From assembly GCF_021347895.1 (NCBI RefSeq), contig NC_067134.1, forward strand, positions 26,870,347-26,934,346: a stretch of 64,000 nt of DNA. The letters are read 5' to 3'. The notes beneath the pieces are model-generated. The model was not told the origin of the DNA, did no database searches, and was given only the letters and a program-made list of their open reading frames with translations. The stretch's first letter is position 1. Every line of letters begins with the position of its first letter. A program made the position numbers and the translations under genes. Shown piece by piece: positions 22,424 through 35,100 of this stretch. The stretch is from Acanthochromis polyacanthus (Eukaryota; Chordata; Actinopteri; Pomacentridae).

Positions 22424-23512
22424 CCCTCTATGGTACAGCGTTGACACATGGCAACAACCCCATTTTAAGCTTTCTACACACAGATAATACATCCCCAGTT
22501 ATGATGCAATGCATTAAAAAGAAGTGGGGCTCTAAGTTAACCAATAGCAGTGTTTAAATTAGTCACATGACTTTCTGGAGGCCAGTTTGAAACCCTTTTC
22601 TGCAGACATCATTGACGGGAGGAGCCTCACCATTTGACTCCTAAAAATTCACCAAAAAAAGTGTTTTTTCGAAGTTTTTCAACAGGGAAAAAAATATACA
22701 CTTCATAACAGGTGAGTTAAGTTCATTATTATGTAGTTTCTTGCACTGTGCTTGATCAATAAATAATAGAAAATGTTAAAAATGTGTACGTTGCCATATG
22801 GCAACACCGTACCATTATGGATTGCTAGCCTGGTATGTTGATAACATTTTGTATTTAGTTATAGTCCTACTTTGCAATTGCACTGGTGTACACTGATCTT
22901 CTACAGTCTATAAACTACAATAATACACTTTGTGAGTCCTTTCCACGTTGCATATGATGATATTTGACACATCTTTCTTCCATTTACAGCATGAATGCAA
23001 TTTTTTTTATGGTAAATCACGGAAAAAAGCTGAACTAGCCCTCCCACTAGATGATAGTGAAGATGACAAAGGATTCAGTGACGAGAAAAATGAGCTGCTG
23101 GAAACACAGCAGAGTGAGACGGATGAAGACTATGAGCCAGAGAATGAGGACAGTGGAGACAGTGAAAGTGAAGTGACAGACAGGTATTACCAGTAAGAGA
23201 GTTTAAAATGTATATCATGTTCCAGCCTCCATTTATGTATTGCATTAAACTATTAGTTTAGTTAGCTACTGGGGATTGTTTATACTATAACATGAGTTTT
23301 AAAATAAATGTTATATACAATTTCAAGCAAAACTCTCTTGTTTTCATTACTTTACATTATGGTATGGTGTTGCCATATGGCAACGAACTCTAAAAAATAA
23401 TATTTTTTGAAAATGTCTCTTAATTATGTTTACTTGATCTGTTTTAAGACAAAAAAAAAAACACCCCAAACATTTTTTTACCAACTGGGATCATAGTGCG
23501 TACCACAGAGGG
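22424..23512 (+). mobile_element. piggyBac-like element remnant with TTAA duplication
   Basis: Ends CCCTCTATGGTAC and (reverse) CCCTCTGTGGTAC are flanked by TTAA at 22420-22423 and 23513-23516. The 16-bp palindrome GTTGCCATATGGCAAC occurs at 22790-22805 and 23369-23384, with a variant at 22440-22455. 22948-23196 encodes a Glu/Asp/Ser-rich peptide (LPLDDSEDDKGFSDEKNELL), like the acidic N-terminus of piggyBac transposases; the catalytic DDE domain is absent. It is a nonautonomous deletion derivative. Confidence 0.75.
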
Positions 23513-24081
23513 TTAAAGACTCTTTCCATGTTCCGCCTGCTAGGTAATAAAAAAGATGATTGCACTGATGTACAGACGTTGCTACGTGCATGCACACGTA
23601 TTAGTCTGCTTTTGAAAGTGGCAACAGGTTTAAAGGTCCTCAAAAATTTTCACAACTGTTGCTATTTTGCTTCTATAATCGAACATTCACATAATTATAA
23701 TGAAACCACAATGGAAGCAAAAACGTATATATTACCGCCGTTATCAGCCGTCCTGAACAATCCTCTTTATCTGTACGACAAGAGCCTGTTGCTCTGGAGC
23801 TCCCTCAGCCATAAAACACTTATTACCCGACACCCACACACACACACACACATGCAGCAGCGATAACGACGTAGAGAACGAGCTGGGAATAATGGTGGCT
23901 TGCATGTTGGAGGAGTTGGAAGGTGTTCCACAGTCCAGTGGGCGTCTCAGGGCGGTGGTTGGGAGGTTACTTAAGGCGGCGGTCAGGCCTGGACCTGCAT
24001 TCGTGCTCGGACAGCTGCTCATTTACTGTCTGTCTCCTCTTTTGCTGAAGGATTCTTTTGGAAGCCAAAGTCAGTGCAGCC

Positions 24082-27000
24082 ATGACGGGTGAGTTGGGAT
24101 ACCTTTTGTCCATTTGGATGCAATAAACATCCTTTATCTGTAAAAAAAATAAAAATAAAACATGCTTTATCCTGACTTACATCTGCAGACAAAGAACAGG
24201 GGAAGAAGCGCAAGAGTGTAAGTCTAAATGTCTTGTGTTGAGCATTGCAAAAACAAAGCAGAGAAATTCCACATCTTCACGTCCTTCCTTTCCTCCAACA
24301 GGCCACTATCGCTGGCTACCCAATAAGCATTTTCTTCATCGTGATCAATGAGTTCTGTGAGCGTTTCTCCTACTATGGCATGCGAGGTGAGTTGTTGCTT
24401 CATGATGTCTTTTTCAGCTCCCAAATTGATATATGTTGCATTTAAGCATTTTACATTACTACACATTTACACTTCACTACTTTATGTTTTTACACACATG
24501 CTAAATATCAAAAATACAGCTTTGGGGAAAATGTGCAGTTGCTTCCATTTAGCACCGATATAAAACATTTCCCTCCATTCAAATCCTGTTTGAGTAAATT
24601 AGAGAAGAGTTTTCTGAAAATGGAAAACAGTTTTTATGAGGAAAAATGACCTCTGTGTGTCTTTTGGTTTCCAACTGAGCAGATGAGCCTCCCCAAAGGA
24701 TCACAGGCTAAATGTGAGGGGTGGTCAGATGATTAATAAGAGATTTTTTTAACAACTTTTTAACCCTCGTGTCGTCCTGCGGGTCAGATTGACCCGTTTT
24801 AAAGTTTGAAAATGTGGGAAAAAAATATTTTAACAGTGAAACTTCTGATGTCCACATTTTCTGCATTTTTGGGGAAATTTTTTAATATTTTTTTGTTGGG
24901 AAAAAAATATTTCTTAAGAACATTCACAAAAAAATCAAACAGAATCCAGCGAAATTTGCTAGATTTTAGTTGATTTTTTTGTGTATGTTCTTATGAAAAT
25001 ATTAGAAGTTTAACTGATATATATGTAATCACTTCAGATATTTTTGGGAAGATTTTTGCTCATTTTTGGAAAGTATTGACAAGATTTTTCTTGTCATATT
25101 TGGGGGATTTTAAAAAAAAATTATTGGAATTTTTTCTGAAGGTTTTGCAAATTTTCTGAAATTTGGGGAATTTTTTTGCTGATTTTTTTTTTTCAGACAA
25201 GAAAACAATATTTTTTGGTGCTCGTAAATGAGGACAACAGGAGGGTTAATTATTTACTGTGTAATTTGATCTTTTTGGGCTTTAATCAGTCATTAAGGAA
25301 CCTGAAAGGTAATGAGTCCTTTGGTGGAACTCTTATCTACATTGTGCAACTTATTTGTAAGAAATGACTGGAAGTGATTGGGTTTAATCTCAAGATCAAG
25401 ATCAAAAATCTTTATTGCCATTATGCAATTAGTTCTCACCAGTGACATAACCAAATTTTTGTTGGTAATTCCGGGTTTAAAAGTCAACATGAAAAGACGT
25501 GGACGGTAAAACATACAGTGCATAAAAAAAAGAAGCAAAATACATTAAAAATTAAGAATATATATCCTCTTGAGACCTGAGCTTTGGTTGGGCTTGCACT
25601 TTAGATTTCTTCTAGTTATTTGGGATAAGGAGCAACCAATAAACATAATAAATGTAGAAAATCTAATGTGCGATAATTGTGTTTCTTATATTTTTATATT
25701 TAAATTATATGTATATTATATTTGCATTGCTGTTATAATTATTGTTGGCAATATTCAAAATTTTATTATTTTTTTTATCATTTTCATTATTATGAACAAT
25801 ACGATCTCTTTGGGGAAAAAGATGTCCACATATGTGGACGTCAGGTCCTAATGCAGCAGACTGATTCAAGTCCCTTAAAATCTTAATAATAATAATTGCA
25901 TCCATCAAATAAAAGTTTTTCCTCTGATCTGTAGCCTAAAGTGGAGATTCTCAGTAACACATAATTGCCTCCCTGCAGCCGTGCTGGTGTTGTACTTCAA
26001 GTACTTCCTGCTGTGGGACGACGACTTCTCCACCACCATCTACCACACCTTTGTGGCTCTCTGTTACCTGACCCCCATCCTGGGAGCCATCGTAGCCGAC
26101 TCATGGCTCGGCAAGTTCAGGTGAGTTTTCCCCTAAAATAAAAGGCATATTTTCTGTACTATCTACGCTCTATATGCTGTTTGTTACGGTTAAATGCTGT
26201 GTTTAAAGGGTTAAAGAATATCTCAGAATCAGCTGTTAATCCTTGGATTTCTGACCCCTGTCTGTCTTATCTCTACCTGCTCACTCCTCCTTCTCAGGAC
26301 CATTATTTACCTGTCCATCGTGTACACCATTGGGCAGGTCATCCTGGCTGTAAGTGCCATCCATGACATCTCAGACACAGACAGGGACGGCACCCCCAAC
26401 AACATGTCCCTCCACATGTGAGCTGAACACACTTACGCCTGAATTAAAAGCGGTTTCTCGTTGACAGATACTCGTGCCGACATTGTGTCTGTTTTTACCC
26501 CCAGAGGTTTGTCAATGGTGGGTCTGTTGCTCATCGCCCTGGGAACGGGAGGCATCAAACCGTGCGTGGCCGCCTTTGGTGGAGACCAGTTTGATGACGA
26601 TCAGGTCAGAGGTCACTCAAGCACACAAACATGGTTTATACGTTGGAGCAATGCCAGTTCAGCAGCACAGTAATAAATACTGCGAGAAAGACTTTTATAG
26701 CTCTGTTCATTTGTTTCCTCATCATTTCTGAGGAGGTTTCTGCAAAGAACTTTACAATCAAGTAATTATCACATTATTTATTCATAATTCTGAGATACAG
26801 AACCCAGAATTAAGAGATAAAGTGTCATTTGTTTGCGTGAAATTCAAATGAAACCCTATTTTCTGTATGATTTGTACCAAATGACAGTTCTTCCTCGAGA
26901 TTACAGGAGCATTTTTGGAAGTATTTTTGATTTAATTGAATTATTTCAAAAGTAACTGGATGCTAAGCTTTAAATAACATGGTGATCCTGTCAGATAGAT

Positions 27001-28570
27001 GTCGATGCTGTAGAACAGCGGTCACAGATGCTAAATTTAACGAGCCGCTTCTGTTTTATCGGTGCAGCTACTCCAGTGTTTACCGCATTAGCTTATTAGC
27101 TCAGGAAACACACAGACCAATCCGGTATGAATTCAACCATCCCACATGACGCCACTCATCCAGCTCTGTGATCACAAAACAGCCGAGAGGGAAGGTACAG
27201 ACGCAAAAGAAACATAAAGAAAGCGTCACTGAAAGGAAGAAGCTTTCTCAGCTATGAATGTAATTAAACTAAATATGGTTCCAGACTCGCCAGTGAGCTC
27301 CAAATGTGTCTGAGAACGACCCTGACACCATTCAGACCACGGTTCAGAATACTGCCAGGACCATCAGTGGTGATGGATTTTGCTGAGCAGCTCACTCAGT
27401 GAGCCGACGAATGACTGTGGCACCATATGCTGATTTTTTTGTACACATGTAACTTAAACTTTTTACCACGACTGAACAATCTGTGGACCAAGGACCATGT
27501 CGGTGGCTTGCGTGTTTTAGGGAGAATTTTTCAAAGGATGCAATAACGTAATATCTTGTAAAGGAGCGGGAATATAAGGGAGTGATAGGAGAAAGGAAAA
27601 AAAAATGTAAAAGTGTTGAATTGTTTAAGTTTTTTGAGCTTTAGGTATTGTTAAAGATGTATGTAAGCTGGTTCAGGTTGTTCAGACACTAGTTTTTCAA
27701 GTTCTGCACTTTATCTTAAGATGAACAGTTACATCAAAAGTTATTTAGTAATACATGTTCAAATGCTTTTGAATTCATTTGATTTGACGGTCAGTTATTG
27801 ATTGTATGCAGACGCTAATGAAGCTCCTGTCAGCATATATCTCACTAGTTCAAGCGCGATGCTCTGGATCTTCGCTTTGATACGTTTTCTCTGACTGGAA
27901 CTCCTTGAACTGTAGATTTGATTGTACAGTTAGCCTTTAGTGTGTCTGGACAGCACATATCGGTACATTAACTGAACTCCCAGAAACTAGCTGCACAAAG
28001 GTAGCATTTATTACACAGCAGCTCTTTCTTTCCTTTTCATTCACCCTTTCCTCACTCTCTCTACGCTCACGGTGGCAAACATGCGCTTTAAACGTGCAGA
28101 CCTTCCCCTTTTCCGTGCCAAAGACGGAGCAGTTACTCACTCAGCTATCAATTGCATTCTGTCAGCACTTCTCGTATCTCTGTTCTCATCCCTGCTAGTT
28201 GTTTATTTACTAATATGCATAAGTACAGCTGCCTCTGTGTCTTTTTTACACAGTTCAAGGCCTGATGGATGTTGCATCAGAAACAGGAACAAATATTTTA
28301 TCTTCCCTTGTCTCCTAGGAGAAGCAGAGGGGCACCTTCTTCTCCATCTTCTACCTGTCCATCAACGCCGGCAGCCTGCTGTCCACCTTCATCACCCCGA
28401 TCCTCAGAGGTAGACCCACGACGACGCAGAGAACGCACAGCTCAGTGTCGTACCGGATTTAAACAAATGTGTTGATGTATTTCCAGCTCAAGAATGCGGC
28501 ATCCACACCAAGCATGAGTGCTACCCGCTGGCCTTCGGGGTCCCCGCTGTTCTCATGGGGGTGTCTCTGA
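24082..28570 (+). CDS. slc15a1: SLC15A1 exons 1-8 (N-terminus and first TM bundle)
   Basis: Exons: 24082-24088, 24189-24217, 24302-24386, 25979-26120, 26298-26417, 26505-26604, 28319-28409, 28487-28570. They encode the lysine-rich N-terminus, TM1 with [13 protein letters not shown], the segment with the proton-relay histidine ([14 protein letters not shown]), [17 protein letters not shown] and the PTR2 signature [20 protein letters not shown]. The intron between exons 3 and 4 contains a solo TTAA element (24764-25245) and a LINE tail. The 1.7 kb intron 26605-28318 shows nothing I recognise. Confidence 0.95.
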
Positions 28571-29087
28571 GTGAGTACATGAGATGATGAGATGCACTCA
28601 GTCTGTGTGTCCTCTGTGGCTGCTGAGGCGCTGATAGACGAATCCTCAGACGTAACAGTGATGCCAAAAACGGCCGTCATAGATCGGTCATTAAGAATAC
28701 ACGTTAATAACTGAGCTGTTGCAGGCTGTAGTTGTGGGGTTTGAAAGATGTTACAGGAAGCGTAGTCTGTTTTTATTCCTCTAAATTCACATAACAGCTT
28801 TTTTAAAATGCGGTCAAGCTCAGCACTTTAACCACCTGTGCAACCCAGTGCTATGCAAGTACAAAGCTGCATTACTTTAATACGTTTTGTGTTTTATTAT
28901 TTTACTGCTTTTAAAGATAACACGTAAGCGTCTCATTTGCCAGGTTGCAAAACAAAATTCAATAATCATTCGCAAACCATTCAGAAACCCAGTAAATACA
29001 AGTTATTAATGCTTTATTGCTCTCAGTAAAGTGTGTTTTATAAGAACCATGATTATTTGTAGTGCAGGTAAGATAACAGATCATTTC

Positions 29088-29134
<47 letters not shown>

Positions 29135-32100
29135 CGTGTTCATCGCTGGAAGTGGCATGTACAAAAAGAACGATCCTGAAGGCAACATCATGGTGAAAGT
29201 CTGCAAATGTATCGGGGTAAGCAGCTCCTCAGAGATGAAGGAATGGGTGTGAATGTGGTTCGACGTTCACTTTCTAACGGTCGCTCTGCCCTCTGTAGTT
29301 TGCCCTTCGCAACCGCTTCAGACATCGTTCCCCTCAGTACCCAAAGAGACACCACTGGATGGACTGGGCTGAGGAGAAATACGACGTAAGTGCAGGATTC
29401 ACACACAAATTGGGTCAATATATAATTGAGGGACTTTCAAAGTCCAAGATGTCTTGAAAATGATTCATAGTTACAGAAAATTAGTCCAGAATGACATGAA
29501 ATTTGTCCTAAATGACTCGAAAATTATCCCAAAGACACAAAAATGATCCAAAATGATGAGAAAAGATTTGAGCTGATATTAAAACTTGTTGAAAATGACT
29601 CGAACATTGTCCAAAATGGCTCAACAATTATCCCAAAGACACATTAATGATCCAAAATGACAAGAAACGATCCAAGCTGTTGTTAAAACCTGTTGAAAAT
29701 GACTCTAAAATGCAAAAATGACTCGAAAATTGTCCAAAATGACTCAAAACTTATCCAGGTCAATCTATAATTGAGGAACTTTTGAAATCCATGGCATATA
29801 TCTAGCATACATATTTATTAAAAGTAAAAACAGTAATGTTTTTTATGTTCATAATGATCATGTCTTTACACATCCCATCATTATTTATTATGGAAACAAT
29901 CACTTATTAATAAAAATGACTGGATATCACTAAAATGTCAGCTAAATAACCGTCCAAATTTAATAACAACCACCTCCTAATTAGCTAAACAATAATAAAA
30001 TGAGCTGATTCAAAAATAGTTTTGACTGTGTTCTTTTTATTAAGATAAGATGACTCAAAAATTGTCCAAAATGACTCGAAAATTGTTCAGAATGACTTGA
30101 AATTTGTCCTAAATGACTTGAAAATCGTCCCAAAGAGACAGAAATGATCCAAAATGACGAGAAAAGATCCAAGATGACAAAAAACTTATTGAAAATGACT
30201 TGAAAATTGTCCAAAATGACTTGAAAATGATCCATAGTTACAGAAAATTAGTCCAGAATGACATAAAATTAGCCCAAAATGACTCAACAATTATCCCAAA
30301 GACACAATAATGGTCCAAAATGACAAGAAACGATCCAAGCTGTTGTTAAAACTTGTTGAAAATGACTCGAAAATTGTCCAAAATGACTCAAAACTGGTTC
30401 GGGTCAGTATATAATTGAGGGACTTTGCGTACATTTTTATTTCCGGTTAACATCCTGCGCTCATCGTGTTCTCTCTTTCGGTGCAGAAACTCCTGATTGC
30501 TCAGGTGAAGATGGTGCTGAAGGTGCTGTTCCTCTACATCCCCCTGCCGATGTTCTGGGCTCTCTTTGACCAGCAGGTATGAGTGTGACATTCATCCATT
30601 AATATCTGTAGTAACGGCACGTTCCAGCAGATAAAGACATAAATGATTCGTCCGTCTCCTCCTCAGGGCTCCAGGTGGACGCTGCAGGCGACCACCATGA
30701 ATGGCGACTTTGTGAGTGTTTTCTTTTTGCCACTTTGTGAGCTCAAACCACAAGAAGGATTGTGTTTTTTTAATGAGATTCTGTCTTTTTCTTTCTTTTT
30801 CTTCCAACAGGGGGCTCTTGCAATCATGCCCGATCAGATGCAGGTGAGACACTCGTGTTGTTTACGTAATAAAGAGTATTTAACATTCATAAACTGACAG
30901 AACAGGCCGTATAGGAATGACTCATTTTCTTCCCACCAGACCGTCAACCCCATCTTGATCATCATTTTGGTGCCAATCGTGGACAACCTCGTCTATCCTC
31001 TGATTGCCAAGTGCAAACTGAACTTCACGTGAGTTTCTTGTTGTGTCTTTATCAATATAATGATCGCTAATTATCCTTATTTTTCCCAGCACGGACTCGG
31101 CTATGAGTTATCATTTTGTCAATGTGAGGAAATAAGCAGCTGACGCAATTTAAATCCAAAATGTTCACGTCTTTATTTGTAAAAAATCTACGATAGAACC
31201 CTTAAAGGTCAAAACAGGCTCACCAAGAAACAGCATAGAAATGGTTTGTTTCTACACTATAATGTAGGGATAAGGGCTTTTAAAAGTGCATTATTGAACA
31301 GCTGTAATTTCTATGAATTATCTCTAACGCTTGCTGGTTTATTACTGAGTATAATCAGTCGTCCTAAATCATTAAATATGATTAGGACTGTTATTAAATG
31401 TGCTCAAAATAGGGCTGCTTATCATGAACAAAAAATCCACAATAAGGATGTAATTGAGATTTTTATAGAAGATATAAAAAACATATATTGCTGTCGGTAA
31501 AATTGAATTTATTGTGTCTTTTGTTTCTTTTTTGGCAAAGGAATTACACTCGTAACACAAATCTATCACCATATCTCTAGCTCAAAAATTATGATGATCT
31601 TTAAGGATCACATGGTCTCAAATTATTATTTTTTTAATATTGGTGCAACAGTAAAACACTAAATAACCGCTCAGCTGCTACAAACGTGTCAGAAACAGAC
31701 ATGATAAATGGAATAAATGTGTTTTTTTTGCCCTTTATTTGCCCAAATCTGCAGTACAGTTTGTCATAAACCATTTATTTACAATTTAAGAGCTGCTTTT
31801 TTTGTATTTGTGTGTGCTGTGAACACTTCCATGTGACTGAACGTGTCCCAGAAATGTAAGAACGGACTCAGATCTGAATGAATGTGTGTGTTTGTTCTGC
31901 AGTCCGTTAAGGAGGATAACCGTGGGGATGTTCTTCGCTGGCCTTGCGTTCGTCGCTGCCGCTCTGCTCCAGCTGCAGATCGATGTAGGAGACGCGCAGT
32001 AGAGCACACTCTAACAGCAACCGCTTCAGCACACACGGCCTTTATGAAGCAGAATTGTGTTCCTCTTCTTCTAGGGAACCCTGCCACAGTTCCCGTCCGG

Positions 32101-35100
32101 CACCGAGGGCCAAGTGAAGTTCATCAACATGATCGACGAGAAGATAAACATCAAAGCTGGAAACGAATCGATTCCCCTGGAAGCTTTCTCGGTACTCCAG
32201 CCAACATAGGACACAGACAATTCCTATGAAATGTGCTAAAAAGAAGATGATGTGTTGTAGTTTAGAGGACACACTGATCGACTGATACTTTCTTCTACAG
32301 GCCAGTGATGATTACCTGACCTTTAGCGAACCATTTAGCCTGAATCTGGGCCCCGGAGCCGAGAATGTCGTCAGTTTACCTGACGGCACTCGGAGTACCA
32401 TCGTCATCATTCAGGATGCGGCAACATACAGGCACATAGAAGTGAGTATTCCTGCCAGATAGGGTTAAAACCCAACTGAAGCTGCACTTTGTTTGATCTG
32501 TTGTCGAGCATAATAAGAATCAAAGAGCTCAAAAAGAAGAAATTTATCGCAGATTCTCTCGTGGTGGCGATGAGAATGTCTTGTATTATGTCCACATTTA
32601 ACGGCTGCACTGATAAATTTAGCATAGTGTCCACTTCTGCAAAAGAAATTCATTGGTGCAGCAGAAGTCTTCCTCATACAATGAACCCTTTCCTGCAAAA
32701 TTTTCACATTAACGTTGCGCTTCAGTGTCCCGCCCGCGGTACACTTTGAGATCTGCATAAGCAATTTGCTAAATGTCTGAAACTGCAAACGCGATTATAC
32801 AAACACTATACGCCGATGGAAAGCTTAGATTCTCATGAATCTGCCGGTATAAACCACTTTCAGATGTGATTACCACAGCGGGTAATATAAGCACATTTGT
32901 CCGACAAACAACGAATATCCATCCATCCGTTCTCTGTACACGGCTTCAACGCACACAGCGCGACTCACATTTCCGGGTTCATTATTACACACAGATGAAA
33001 ATATTCCACAAAAAACGGCCATAATCCAACCTTTTACATCCAGACGACACAAGCCAGTAAAATATTTTGTCCAAAACATGTCCTGAAGTCGGTATAAAAT
33101 CCCCGAATCGGTCGTTTTCAAGGAAATGCACCTCGCGATGCGCGTCCAATATTCCCTGTATTTCTCGTCATGTTTTTATTTACAAATAGAATATTAGCGA
33201 TTTTTTTGTACTGAAAATGGCTGGAATTGACTGCAGCTTAAAGGGTTAAAAGCCTCGCAGCTTTTCTCTTAGTGCATCAGGTCGGTTTTAATCCTCGGAG
33301 CTTCAGTAAAAAAACACCTGACCTGACAGTTTCATCGCTGTCGTTGCTGTTGGCCAATCCCAGTCACGCCTTTCTGCATGTGAGTCCTGAGCTGTTCATG
33401 TGTTTTTACGACCATTTCATGCTTCACGCACACGTGTCCATGCGCACACGCCGATGAGTTTACAGTGGACACACCTGCGACTGTTCATACAACAATATGA
33501 CCATGCACAGATTGTCACTGATACAGAAAGCATGAATTAGCGTTTAACCATGTGGGCTGAGCGGAACTGAAGAAGCCTATAAAAGAAAAGAAGGAGATAT
33601 ATTAAATGTTACAGAAAATGCTAACCTTTGTAGCTTAACAGACGCATGACTAGAGCATATAATAATATCAAATTTACCACTTCATCAGGTAGTAGGAGGG
33701 AGAAAGCCAGAGTAAAAGTGTACCTTTATTAGCTCCTGGCTAAGTACACTAGTGGTCAAAAGTTTTGAGACGCTTTCTCATTCAAACAAATGAGAACTTG
33801 TCTCAAAACTTTTGACCAGTAGTGTAGGTGTACATAAAAATGCAAATGCATGAATCCCTTCAACCCCTTTTTGACATCACACCATTCTGACGTGTCAATT
33901 CCGGGTCCGATTTTTGTACAAGTCGCGCCGCTGTTGTGTCCAAAAACTGATTTTGTATCTGCATAATTCACCTGATAATAGTGGCCCAAAAAGTCTGCAG
34001 TTTACAACGTATTCAGACACGACATTTAGGATGATTAAAGGCAATACTTAACTATAATTATCCGTGTTTGGACAGTAATTAGCATAATTCTTTGTAGGTT
34101 CCACTCATAAAATGAAGTTATCTCAATATTTCAGTCACGATGTAGGCGCTGCAGGCCTGGAGAAACACTATTGGATGGATAGTGCCCTGTATCTGATTGA
34201 TGTATATATAATATTTACAAGAATCTTTCTGTAAAAATGCCATGTGGTGTTTGGTTACAGACCTGCCATTATATATTGACCCCACATGTACATTTGAGGC
34301 TTAGTCAAGCTGCACAGTCCTGCCCTGGATCCAGCTAAAACATGAAAGAGACTGCAAAAAGAGATGACTAAATGTGACTTCAGCTGGACTAATTATGTGT
34401 GTCCTCTGTGTTCTATGGATTATATCAAAATTCATGTCCAAAGATGTGGAGTGCTTACGTGTTTTTCTGTTTGCAGTTCAGAGACATTACAGAAAAGTCG
34501 GAAAAGGGGGAAAATGAAATGAGGCAAGTTTCAAATTGTTATGAACCTGAGGAATGTGTTTCTTGTTTTGTCTTTCTGTCTTTAGATTTTTATTTAATCT
34601 TTGTTTGAGGCATAAAAGGAGTATGTTTATGGAAGGAAACTTGAACAGATGTAGACCACAGCTATTAGACTGGCTATTAGAGCAAAATTTTCAGACCTGC
34701 AAACTTCGTCTGTGTCTGTGGTCACACCAAATGAAGAGTAGAAAAAACCCCTGAATGTACTGAACTGAAGAAGGGTTTACGAGTCCAACATGAGAAAGTA
34801 TGTAGTGAAGTTTGTTTTATTTGATACACAGTCCAACACTAAGATCATTTTCCTCTCTATTCTGTGCTGAATTCTTCATTCTCAGATTTCTGAATGGTTT
34901 TAACACGACTTTGAATGTTACCGTGGGCGACGAGACCTTCGGGGCCATCGTTACCTACAACATGTCTGAATATGTTGCGGTGTCACAGGGAGCGTAAGGC
35001 TGATATTTCATTCTATATTTTACATTCAATCTCACTTGAGGAAGTTCTGTTCTCTGACTGGTGATGTTCTTGAACCGGTAGGCCTCAGTTCGTGATCAAG

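Noticed and set aside
31246..31500. Frame with [12 protein letters not shown], faintly like a LINE polymerase C-terminus
   Set aside because: Similarity limited to a few residues and no LINE tail or target duplication around it.
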